From an uncultured Oscillospiraceae bacterium (GTDB lineage: Bacteria > Bacillota > Clostridia > Oscillospirales > Oscillospiraceae), in assembly GCA_905233785.1 (NCBI GenBank), contig CAJOCV010000005.1:1-24253 (forward strand): 24,253 nt of DNA, in the 5' to 3' direction. The notes under the pieces were generated by a model. That model was not told where the DNA came from. It was given only the letters and a program-made list of their open reading frames with translations, and did not search any database. Position 1 is the first letter of the stretch; each line of letters begins with the position of its first letter. This document shows positions 1-7,022 of this stretch, in pieces. Both the position numbers and the translations under genes were made by a program.

Positions 1-38
1 CAATGCTCGTCCCTACAAGCACTCTGGAGGGCTTTCCC

Positions 39-1394
39 ATGAAAATCATCATTGCCGGCGGCGGCAAAATCGGTCGCTCCGTCGCCGAGATTCTGGCGGA
101 CGAGGGGCACGACATCACTGTTATCGACCGCAACGCGGAGCTGATTACCCAGCTTTCCAACGCGCTGGATGTCATTTGCGTGGAGGGAAGCGCCTCCAAC
201 GCCGACACCCTGCGTGAAGCCGGGGCGGCTCAGGCGGATCTGCTGCTGGCCGCGACGCAGCATGACGAGGTGAACATGGTCTGCGGCATCTCTGCGCGGC
301 ACCTCGGCGTCAAGCACGTCATCGCGCGCATCCGCGACCCGCAGTACTTAAACCAGAATACCTTTTTGAGCGAGGCGCTGGGGCTTGACCTGATCGTAAA
401 CCCCGACTACGAGTGCGCCCGCGAGGTCGCGCGCATCCTGCGCTTTCCCAGCGCCGTGCGGGTGGACACCTTTTCCAAGGGCAGCGTAGAGATCGTAGAG
501 CATAAGGTTGCCGAGGGCAGCGTCCTGGACGGGCTGCAGCTCAAGGATTTGGGCGCAAGGCTCGGCGTGCGGGTGCTGGTGAGCGTGGCGGAACGCGGGG
601 GCGAGGCTTTTATCCCCGATGGTCATTTTGCGCTGCGCGCCGGCGACCGGCTCAGCATCACGGGCACCGTGAAGGAGCTTCGGCGCTTCTTTGCCGCGGT
701 GGGGCAGCTCAAAAAGCCCGTGCGGCAGGTGATGATCGTCGGCGGCAGCCGCAGCGCGGTGTATCTGACCCGGATGCTGCAGGAGAGCGGCATGTCCGTC
801 ATCGTGGTGGAGAAGGATCGCGCGCGCTGCGACCAGCTCTGCGACCTGCTGCCCGACGCGCATATCGTCTGCGGCGACGCCACAAGAAGCGACGTGCTCT
901 TGGAGGACGGTCTCCGCTCCGTCGATGCCTTTGTCGCCCTCACCGGCGAGGACGGTGACAACATCGTCACCGCCATGTACGCCCGACAGTGCAGTGTTCC
1001 CAAGATCGTGGTGAAGGTCAATCGGGAGCATTTTGCCGAGATTCTGGAGTCCTCCGGGATCGACAGCGTGGTGTCGCCCAAGGAGTTGGTGGCCGAGCAG
1101 CTTGCCCGCTATGTGCGCGCAATGTCCAACTCCGCCGGCAGCAGCATGGAGACGCTCTACCGCCTTGCCGACGGCAAGATCGAGGCGCTGGAATTTCGCG
1201 TGGGCGAGAACGCCGCCTGCACCGGCAAGCCCCTGCGCAGCTTAAAGCGCAAGCCCAACACGCTGCTCGCCGCGATCATTCGCGGCAGCAAGAGCCTTCT
1301 GCCCGACGGCGACACGGTCATTCTCCCCGGCGACCACGCCATCATCGTCTCGGCAGCGGGAAAACTCAAGAATCTGGACGACATATTGCTTTAA
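39..1394 (+). CDS. trkA: Trk potassium uptake regulatory subunit TrkA
   Basis: This is the cytosolic, nucleotide-binding gating subunit of a Trk/Ktr-type K+ uptake system, and it works with the membrane subunit TrkH encoded just downstream. The protein is 451 aa, as expected for a TrkA with two RCK halves. The N-terminal Rossmann fold begins MKIIIAGGGKIGRSVAEIL (a GxGxxG-like dinucleotide loop, followed by an acidic residue at VIDRN). A second Rossmann fold starts near residue 230 with QVMIVGGSRSAVYL and ends its second strand at VVEKD. TrkA_C-like segments follow each half. I chose the ATG at 39 because GGAGG at 26-30 sits 8 nt upstream. The same frame stays open to position 3 but has no ribosome site there. 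The gene ends 37 nt before trkH, on the same strand. The promoter lies outside the window. Confidence 0.95.
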   Translation: MKIIIAGGGKIGRSVAEILADEGHDITVIDRNAELITQLSNALDVICVEGSASNADTLREAGAAQADLLLAATQHDEVNMVCGISARHLGVKHVIARIRDPQYLNQNTFLSEALGLDLIVNPDYECAREVARILRFPSAVRVDTFSKGSVEIVEHKVAEGSVLDGLQLKDLGARLGVRVLVSVAERGGEAFIPDGHFALRAGDRLSITGTVKELRRFFAAVGQLKKPVRQVMIVGGSRSAVYLTRMLQESGMSVIVVEKDRARCDQLCDLLPDAHIVCGDATRSDVLLEDGLRSVDAFVALTGEDGDNIVTAMYARQCSVPKIVVKVNREHFAEILESSGIDSVVSPKELVAEQLARYVRAMSNSAGSSMETLYRLADGKIEALEFRVGENAACTGKPLRSLKRKPNTLLAAIIRGSKSLLPDGDTVILPGDHAIIVSAAGKLKNLDDILL

Positions 1395-1431
1395 GGCAAT
1401 ACCGCATAATGCGGAGGCTAAAGACTGATCT

Positions 1432-2871
1432 ATGAACTATCGAATGATCTCCCGGGTACTCGGCATGATCGTGCTGGCGCTGGCGGCTCTGCTGCTCCTG
1501 CCGCTGGTTGCGGGGCTTTGCTTCCGGGAAAACGTGTGGAATTTCATCTGGACCATCGGCATCTGCGCCGCTCTGGGCGGGCTTTTGATGCTCCCCCGCC
1601 CTCGCAGCCGGGGGCTGGTCGCGCGCGACGGCTTTGTGATCGTGGGACTCGGCTGGATGCTGATCTCGGTTCTGGGCGCGCTGCCCTTCGTGTTCAGCGG
1701 CAGCATCCCGCGCTTCTACGACGCGCTGTTTGAAACCGCCTCCGGCCTCTCCACCACCGGCGCCACCGTCGTCACGGACGTGGACGCGATGCCGCGCGGC
1801 GACCTCTTCTGGCGGCTTTTCACGCACTGGATCGGCGGCATGGGGGTGCTGGTGTTTCTGATGGCGGTGCTCCCGATGAGCGGAGAGCATTCCATGCACA
1901 TCATGCGCGCCGAGGTGCCGGGGCCGAGCGTCGGCAAGCTGGTGCCGCGGGTGCGCAAGACCGCCATGACGCTCTACCTTATTTACATCGCCCTGACGCT
2001 CGTGGAGACCGTGTTCCTGCTCTTCGGCGGCATGAGCTTTTATGACGCGCTGCTGCACGCCTGCGCCACCGCGGGCACCGGCGGCTTCTCCACCAACCCG
2101 GCGAGCATCGGCGGCTTCGACAGCCTGTATATCGAGCTGGTGACGGGCGTCTTCATGCTTCTTTTCGGCGTCAACTTCAACCTCTACTACCTGCTGCTGA
2201 TCGGGCGCTGGCAGGACGCTGCGAAAAACGAGGAGCTGCACTGGTTTTTCGGCATCGTGGCCGGCTCCGTGCTGCTGCTTGCGGCCGGGATCTCGAAAAT
2301 GTACGGCGGCTTTGCCATCGCGCTGCGCCACGCCTTTTTTAATACCGCCACGATCATCAGCACCACGGGCTTCGGCACCGTGGACTTTACCGACTGGCCG
2401 GAATACTGCAAATGGATTTTGATCATGCTGATGTTCTGCGGCGGCTGCGCGGGCAGCACCGGCGGCGGCATCAAGCTCTCGCGCCTGATGATCCTCGGCA
2501 AGGCCGCCATCGCCGAGCTCAAACAGATGGTGCGTCCCCGCAGCGTAGTGCGTGTCCAGATAGACGGCAAGCGCGTCGAGGCCGGCACCGTGCGGGCGGC
2601 CTTCCTGTTTCTCACGGTCTATATGTTTCTGCTGATCTTGTTTGCGGCGCTTGTGAGCCTGGACGGCTTTGACGTGGCGACCTGCTTTACCGCCTCGCTC
2701 TCCTGCCTGTCCAACATCGGCCCCGGCATGACCAAGCTCATCGGCCCCGCGGGCAGCTTTGCCATGTTCTCCCCGCGCTCCAAGCTCCTGCTGACGCTCG
2801 CGATGCTGCTCGGCAGGCTGGAGATTTACCCGATCCTTGTGCTGCTGATCCCGCGGACGTGGAAGCGTTAG
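1432..2871 (+). CDS. trkH: Trk potassium channel subunit TrkH
   Basis: This is the polytopic membrane subunit that forms the K+ permeation path and is gated by TrkA. The 479-aa length suits the TrkH/KtrB superfamily. Four pore-loop repeats are visible: GLSTTGATVV, ATAGTGGFSTNP, ISTTGFGTVDF and SCLSNIGPGM. Each carries the glycine that lines the selectivity filter in this family. Transmembrane helices flank each loop, and the N-terminus is strongly hydrophobic. The start at 1432 has GGAGG at 1413-1417, a rather long spacing of 14 nt. An in-frame ATG at 1444 is an alternative. It lies 37 nt after trkA and is surely cotranscribed with it. Whether Na+ or H+ is coupled cannot be told from sequence. 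Confidence 0.95.
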   Translation: MNYRMISRVLGMIVLALAALLLLPLVAGLCFRENVWNFIWTIGICAALGGLLMLPRPRSRGLVARDGFVIVGLGWMLISVLGALPFVFSGSIPRFYDALFETASGLSTTGATVVTDVDAMPRGDLFWRLFTHWIGGMGVLVFLMAVLPMSGEHSMHIMRAEVPGPSVGKLVPRVRKTAMTLYLIYIALTLVETVFLLFGGMSFYDALLHACATAGTGGFSTNPASIGGFDSLYIELVTGVFMLLFGVNFNLYYLLLIGRWQDAAKNEELHWFFGIVAGSVLLLAAGISKMYGGFAIALRHAFFNTATIISTTGFGTVDFTDWPEYCKWILIMLMFCGGCAGSTGGGIKLSRLMILGKAAIAELKQMVRPRSVVRVQIDGKRVEAGTVRAAFLFLTVYMFLLILFAALVSLDGFDVATCFTASLSCLSNIGPGMTKLIGPAGSFAMFSPRSKLLLTLAMLLGRLEIYPILVLLIPRTWKR

Positions 2872-2888
2872 GCAGAGCCGACGCCCCC

Positions 2889-2940
2889 GGCGGCCTCGGT
2901 TCTTTGTACGTCCAAAGAATCGGAGCCGCCGTGCTTTTTC
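2889..2940 (+). terminator. Rho-independent terminator of trkA-trkH
   Basis: A long imperfect hairpin lies 17 nt after the trkH stop. Arm GGCGGC (2889-2894) pairs with GCCGCC (2925-2930). The inner arm CGGTTCTTTG pairs with CAAAGAATCG around a six-base loop, with wobble pairs. A run of five T follows at 2934-2939. Confidence 0.8.
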
Positions 2941-2951
2941 CCAAAAAGCTC

Positions 2952-2979
2952 TTGACATTTGCAGAATTGACGATATAAT
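2952..2979 (+). promoter_or_regulatory. Consensus sigma-70/SigA promoter of rpsF-ssb-rpsR
   Basis: TTGACA (2952-2957) and TATAAT (2974-2979) both match consensus perfectly, with a 16-bp spacer. The predicted start near 2986 gives a leader of about 94 nt before rpsF. Confidence 0.9.
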
Positions 2980-3015
2980 AAATAAGCCTGCCCGCATGGA
3001 CAGGTTTATATCCTT

Positions 3016-3055
3016 GCTCCCACGGGCGTGCTGACGCCCAATTCCGTGTGGGGGC
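3016..3055 (+). promoter_or_regulatory. Putative S6:S18-binding autoregulatory leader RNA
   Basis: Between the promoter and rpsF the transcript can fold into two stacked stems. The outer stem pairs 3016-3023 (GCTCCCAC) with 3048-3055 (GTGGGGGC, one G-U). The inner stem pairs GGGCG (3024-3028) with CGCCC (3035-3039) around loop TGCTGA. An 8-nt one-sided bulge, AATTCCGT (3040-3047), separates the two stems on the 3' side and carries CCG at 3044-3046. A hairpin with an asymmetric CCG-bearing bulge in front of rpsF is the described architecture of the S6:S18 protein-binding mRNA motif, through which the S6-S18 complex represses its own operon. The assignment is by structure and position only. Confidence 0.75.
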
Positions 3056-3079
3056 CAGAGACCAAAAGGAGGTGCAACC

Positions 3080-3376
3080 ATGGCAAAAGCAAGCGAAAAG
3101 TACGAAGTGATGTACATCATCAACCCCAATTTCTCCGAGGAGGAGACCGCGGCGGTCGTTGAGAAGTTCAAGGCGCTTGTTGAGGCGAACGGTACCCTGG
3201 AAGAGTTGGAGGAGATGGGCAAGCGCAAGCTCGCTTACGAGATCAACTACATTTCCGAGGGCTATTATGTGCTGATGAAGTTCACCAGCGGCCCCGACTT
3301 TCCCGCCGAGCTCGACCGTATTCTCGGTATTACCGACGGCATTATGCGTCGCCTGATTACCCTGCGCGCAGAGTAA
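3080..3376 (+). CDS. rpsF: 30S ribosomal protein S6
   Basis: This is ribosomal protein bS6 of the small-subunit platform, which binds 16S rRNA together with S18. It is 98 aa, the normal length. It starts MAKASEKYEVMYIINPNFSEEE and contains the family signature around YEINYISEGYYVLMKFTS. The start is set by AAAAGGAGG 7 nt upstream of the ATG at 3080. It is the first gene of a three-gene cluster with ssb (11-nt gap) and rpsR (25-nt gap). Expression probably comes from the consensus promoter at 2952-2979, with feedback through the leader hairpin at 3016-3055. Confidence 0.97.
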   Translation: MAKASEKYEVMYIINPNFSEEETAAVVEKFKALVEANGTLEELEEMGKRKLAYEINYISEGYYVLMKFTSGPDFPAELDRILGITDGIMRRLITLRAE

Positions 3377-3387
3377 AGGAGACCGGT

Positions 3388-3909
3388 ATGCTCAACCACA
3401 TCGTTATCATGGGTCGTCTGACCCGCGATCCCGAGCTGCGTACCACGCAGTCCGGCGTCAGTGTGGCGTCCTTCACCGTAGCCGTTGACCGCGATTACGG
3501 CAGTCGTGACGGCGGCGAGCGGCAGACGGATTTTATCGACGTTGTCGCCTGGCGTCAGACCGGGGAGTTCGTGTCCAAGTATTTCCACAAGGGCAGCATG
3601 ATCGTGGTTTCCGGCCGCCTGCAAAGCCGCAAATGGCAGGATCGCGACGGCAACAATCGCACGAGCTGGGAAATCAACGCGGACAACGTCTACTTCGGGG
3701 AAAGCCGTGCCAGCGCCAATAACGGCGGCAGCTATTCCCGCGACGAGGGCGGCTACGCAAACAACAGCTACGCGAACAATAACAGCTACTCCGGCAGCTA
3801 TTCCGGTTCCGGCAATTACGGCGCTTACGACAGCGGCCGCCAGCAGAGCGCGCCCGCTCCCTCCGCCTTTGCCGAGTTGGACGACGGCGACGGAGAATTA
3901 CCGTTTTAA
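3388..3909 (+). CDS. ssb: Single-stranded DNA-binding protein SSB
   Basis: This is the replication and repair protein that coats single-stranded DNA and recruits partners through its C-terminal tip. It is 173 aa. Residues 1 to about 108 form the OB fold (MLNHIVIMGRLTRDPELRTT, then FIDVVAWRQTGEFVSKYFHKG). Residues about 110-150 are a low-complexity linker rich in Asn, Gly, Ser and Tyr, with repeats such as YANNSYANNNSYSGSYSG. The end, DDGDGELPF, is the acidic partner-docking tail, a slight variant of the usual DDDIPF. GGAG lies 7 nt before the ATG. Its position between rpsF and rpsR is the classical bacterial arrangement. Confidence 0.97.
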   Translation: MLNHIVIMGRLTRDPELRTTQSGVSVASFTVAVDRDYGSRDGGERQTDFIDVVAWRQTGEFVSKYFHKGSMIVVSGRLQSRKWQDRDGNNRTSWEINADNVYFGESRASANNGGSYSRDEGGYANNSYANNNSYSGSYSGSGNYGAYDSGRQQSAPAPSAFAELDDGDGELPF

Positions 3910-3934
3910 TACTTGAGAATAGGAGGATACCGCT

Positions 3935-4174
3935 TTGGCTTTCGATAAGAACAACCCCAAGAACCGCAAACGCAGAAAAGTTTGCCAGTTCTGCGTGGAC
4001 AAGGCCACTTATATTGATTATAAGGACACTGCGAAGCTTCGCCGCTTCCTGTCCGAGCGCGGCAAGATTTTGCCCCGCCGCACCACCGGCACCTGCGCCA
4101 TGCATCAGCGTGAGCTGACCGAGGCGATCAAGCGCTCCCGTCAGGTTGCGCTCCTGCCCTACGTGCTCGACTGA
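3935..4174 (+). CDS. rpsR: 30S ribosomal protein S18, zinc-ligand (C+) form
   Basis: This is ribosomal protein bS18, the partner of S6 on the small-subunit platform. It is 79 aa. The core RRFLSERGKILPRRTTG and the basic C-terminus AIKRSRQVALLPYVLD are typical. It keeps potential zinc ligands: C17 and C20 (CQFC), and C54 with H57 (CAMH). This marks the C+ form seen in many Firmicutes. The start codon is TTG at 3935, supported by AGGAGG at 3921-3926 and by the family N-terminus AFDKNNPKNRKRRK. No nearby ATG fits. A strong terminator follows 8 nt after the stop. Confidence 0.96.
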   Translation: MAFDKNNPKNRKRRKVCQFCVDKATYIDYKDTAKLRRFLSERGKILPRRTTGTCAMHQRELTEAIKRSRQVALLPYVLD

Positions 4175-4182
4175 ATCATATC

Positions 4183-4220
4183 AAAAAATCCGGATGTGAG
4201 CTTTCACATCCGGATTTTTT
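4183..4220. terminator. Bidirectional intrinsic terminator
   Basis: A perfect 17-bp stem (AAAAAATCCGGATGTGA with TCACATCCGGATTTTTT) encloses a four-base loop, GCTT. The A6 and T6 ends give a U-tract on both strands, so the element can stop both rpsR (plus) and the convergent GLUG-protein gene (minus). Confidence 0.92.
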
Positions 4221-4279
4221 AGTGGTCAGTGTCCAGTGGTCAGTGTCCAGTGGTCAGTGTCCAGTGGTCACTGACCACT
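4221..4279. repeat. 14-bp tandem repeat ending in a palindrome
   Basis: Three exact copies of AGTGGTCAGTGTCC (4221-4234, 4235-4248, 4249-4262) are followed by the palindrome AGTGGTCA-C-TGACCACT (4263-4279). The palindrome touches the stop codon of the minus-strand GLUG gene (CTA at 4278-4280). The function is unknown. It lies downstream of both convergent genes. Confidence 0.9.
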
Positions 4280-7022
4280 ATTTCGCGGCCTTTTTCTTTG
4301 CTTTTACGAAGACCACGGGTACGGTGATGATGACCGTCAGCGCCCCGGCCGCCGCGACGAGCCAGAGGAGCATCCCCTGCGCGGGGCTTTCCTGCGCCGT
4401 CACGGCGAAGATCACGCTGTCGTCCTCCGCGTGGAAGGTGGCGTAGCTGCCGCTGTGCCCCAGCTTCTGTCGCACCCACTCGCCGTCTGCAAGCCGATAG
4501 AGATCCAGAACGGTGTTCTTCTCGGCCTTCGGCATCAGGAAGCGTACGGTGTAGCCCTCGCCATCGGGATTTGTGTAGCCGTCCAGGCTCAGTTCCCAGG
4601 CCTCCAGCGCGGAAAGCTCCTCGGGAAGCTCCGCCTCATAGGGCTTCATCTCAATACGGATCTGCTCCCGGAAATCACCCTCCACCAGCAGGATGGACAT
4701 GGGCGAATCCGCGCGCGTGGCATCCACGGCGATGGTGCCCTGGTGCAGCACATATTCGGCCTCTACCGTGGTGTTAAAACGTAGATTTTCATTCGTAAAG
4801 CTCTGCCAAGTCCCGGTATAGCCCGCCTTTTCGGGCACGGCGGGAAGCTCACCGGCGTCGAGGGTGCTGCCGTAGGGGAGGCGAACGCTCGCGACCGTCG
4901 CCCCGTCTGCCACGAAGCTCACCGTGACGAACTTGAACTCCTCGGGAACGCCCTCGTGGGCAATCAGCTCCTCATAGCTCACGGGCGCCGCTTTATCGGT
5001 ATAACTGATCCCGTCCACAGCGCCCAGGCTGTCATGCACATAGATGTTGCGATCCACAGCGTTCTCCACGCTCATGTCCGCCCAGCCCGCGATCGCGCCG
5101 GCGCAGACCCTGGAGGAAGCCAGCGAGACAAGGGTCGCGCAGTCGGTCACGGTGCTGCCGTAGCCGGTAACGCCGCCCACATATTTGTCGCCCGCGACGC
5201 TGCACTTGGCGTAGCAACTGCGAATGGAGGTTTCGGAATAGCCCGACACGCCGCCCACATAGCCGCCGTCGCTGCTTGCGACGCTGCCGTAGCCCTCGCA
5301 CTGCAGAACAAGACCGGTCTCGGAGCTGCCCACCACACCGCCGATGCGATCCTTGCGCCCGGTGATGTCACCGTAGTTGATGTTCTCGGAGCTGACGCAC
5401 TTGGTCTCGTAGGTTTTGTTCACGATACCGTTGACGCCGATGGTCTCAACCAGCTTGTCCTCTATATCAAACTCGTATTCAATGCCCATGGAGCCGATGA
5501 CGCCGCCAACGTTGGTATCCCCTTCGACGCCGCCGTAGTTGCGGTTGAGGGAGACGCGCCCCTCGGTGTCCTCCGGGTCGAGCTGCTCGGATATGTCGTC
5601 AAAGACCTCCTGGTCGGGCGAGCCGTTAAGCGCGTCGGACAGCATCAGCAGCACCTTGGAAAACTGGTCGTTCGCGTTTCCGAGATCGGTGGAGAGCATC
5701 CCGGAGGTATCGCTGATGACCCCGTAGGCGTCGCTCAGCCGGTCGGAAAGGTTGTTATACTCGTCAGCCGCGCTGTTGGTGTAGCTCACGCCGTCGCTGC
5801 CGGTGATGCTGCCGCCAGAAACGCTGCCGTCCGAAATGCTGCCGCCCGAAATGCCGCCGTCGGCAGGCGAGATCGTTCCGCCGCCGTCTGTGATAATGCC
5901 GACGTTCTCCGCGTCGTCAAGAAGGGAGCTGCCGTCCGCCGCTGCGTCGTCGCGCAGCTCATTCATCTGCGCGGCCATGATGGCCAGATCGCCGGAAGCC
6001 GCGTTGAGATACTCGTTGAGCGTCACAATCTCCTCCGCGAGGCTCGCCTGGGAGATCAGGTTCAAGAAGGGCTCCATCTGCCCCACAACGCCCGCCACAT
6101 CCTTGCGCCCCAGCACGGTGCCGTGGTTTTCACAACCGGTCAGGTAGCCCGCCTGACGCCCTGCGATGCCGCCCACATTGTAGCCGAAGTGCTGATACCC
6201 GACCGCGCCGCGATTGACACAGTTTATCAGCACACCGCCGGAGTAGCCCGCAATGCCGCCGCTGTCGGACACAACGTTTTCGTCCTCGGCGTTTAAAAGC
6301 TCCCTGACGCCGCCGCTCACGGCGGTGAGATCGTCCAGACTCAGCATCTCCTCCGTGACGGTGGTATTCACCGCGCCGGTATTTTTGCAGTTCATGACCA
6401 GCCCCTCGCTGTAGCCCACGATGCCGCCGGTAAAGCGCTTGCCGACGACCTCGGCGCCGCTGACGCAGCCGCGGATGGAGCCGTAGCTCTCGCCCACCAG
6501 ACCGCCAACATAGTTGCGGGCTGTCACGCTGCCTTCAAAACTGCAGTTTTCGATGCTGCCATAGCTGCTTCCGGCGAGGGCGCCCACCTTATCGCTGCCC
6601 TCGTCCGGCGCAACGCTTCCCGTGAGCTTCAGATCGCGCACCACCGCGCCTTCCTGCAGATAGCGAAACAGCCCCAGGTTGGAGCCGCCCGTCAGACTCA
6701 GGCCGGAGAGCGTGTGGCCGCGTCCCTCAAAGACGCCGCTGAAAATAGGGATCGTGACGCCGGGGGCGGCGGAGAGATCGAGATCCGTGTCCAGGATCAC
6801 CGTAAGCCCCCGGGAAAAGCTGTCAAGGGCGCAGTCCGCGGCGAGGGCGCGATAGTCTTCGATGCTTGCAAGGTGCAGCGATCTCTCCTCCGTCCCGCTC
6901 TCCTCCGCGGAGGCGGGGGACTGCGCTGCGGGCTCGATGTTTCCCGCAAGGGCGGTGGGAAAACTCGGGAATGCCAGCATCAGCAGCATCAGGATCATAG
7001 ACACAATGCGTTTTGTTCTCAT
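4278..7022 (-). CDS. Secreted, membrane-anchored GLUG-repeat surface protein
   Basis: This is a large extracellular protein of unknown function, 914 aa. Residues 1-26 are a Sec signal peptide (probable cut at TALA-G). From about 95 to 315 and again from 495 to 655, repeats of the GLUG type (GGLVG, GGIVGYSEG, GGIAGYSGG, GGVIG, GGVSGYSE) predict a beta-helix. Between them, residues 318-480 form a probably helical insert split by a Gly/Ser-rich segment with five-residue repeats (GGSISDGSVSGGSITG). Residues 698-757 resemble a Listeria-Bacteroides/InlB-type repeat. Residues 884-905 are a transmembrane helix followed by a KAKKKAAK tail, and no LPXTG motif is present. Its ATG overlaps the stop of the MMPL gene (ATGA), with GAGGAG upstream, so the two proteins are translationally coupled and probably act together. 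Ligand and role are not known. Confidence 0.85.
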   Translation of the reverse strand: MRTKRIVSMILMLLMLAFPSFPTALAGNIEPAAQSPASAEESGTEERSLHLASIEDYRALAADCALDSFSRGLTVILDTDLDLSAAPGVTIPIFSGVFEGRGHTLSGLSLTGGSNLGLFRYLQEGAVVRDLKLTGSVAPDEGSDKVGALAGSSYGSIENCSFEGSVTARNYVGGLVGESYGSIRGCVSGAEVVGKRFTGGIVGYSEGLVMNCKNTGAVNTTVTEEMLSLDDLTAVSGGVRELLNAEDENVVSDSGGIAGYSGGVLINCVNRGAVGYQHFGYNVGGIAGRQAGYLTGCENHGTVLGRKDVAGVVGQMEPFLNLISQASLAEEIVTLNEYLNAASGDLAIMAAQMNELRDDAAADGSSLLDDAENVGIITDGGGTISPADGGISGGSISDGSVSGGSITGSDGVSYTNSAADEYNNLSDRLSDAYGVISDTSGMLSTDLGNANDQFSKVLLMLSDALNGSPDQEVFDDISEQLDPEDTEGRVSLNRNYGGVEGDTNVGGVIGSMGIEYEFDIEDKLVETIGVNGIVNKTYETKCVSSENINYGDITGRKDRIGGVVGSSETGLVLQCEGYGSVASSDGGYVGGVSGYSETSIRSCYAKCSVAGDKYVGGVTGYGSTVTDCATLVSLASSRVCAGAIAGWADMSVENAVDRNIYVHDSLGAVDGISYTDKAAPVSYEELIAHEGVPEEFKFVTVSFVADGATVASVRLPYGSTLDAGELPAVPEKAGYTGTWQSFTNENLRFNTTVEAEYVLHQGTIAVDATRADSPMSILLVEGDFREQIRIEMKPYEAELPEELSALEAWELSLDGYTNPDGEGYTVRFLMPKAEKNTVLDLYRLADGEWVRQKLGHSGSYATFHAEDDSVIFAVTAQESPAQGMLLWLVAAAGALTVIITVPVVFVKAKKKAAK

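Noticed and set aside
1366..3228. Long minus-strand open frame (620 codons) opposite trkH and rpsF
   Set aside because: It crosses the trkH terminator and the rpsF promoter and covers well-identified genes. Its composition is typical of an antisense shadow.
4221..4279. Possible CRISPR array
   Set aside because: The 14-bp units are contiguous without spacers, only three are present, and no cas gene is nearby.
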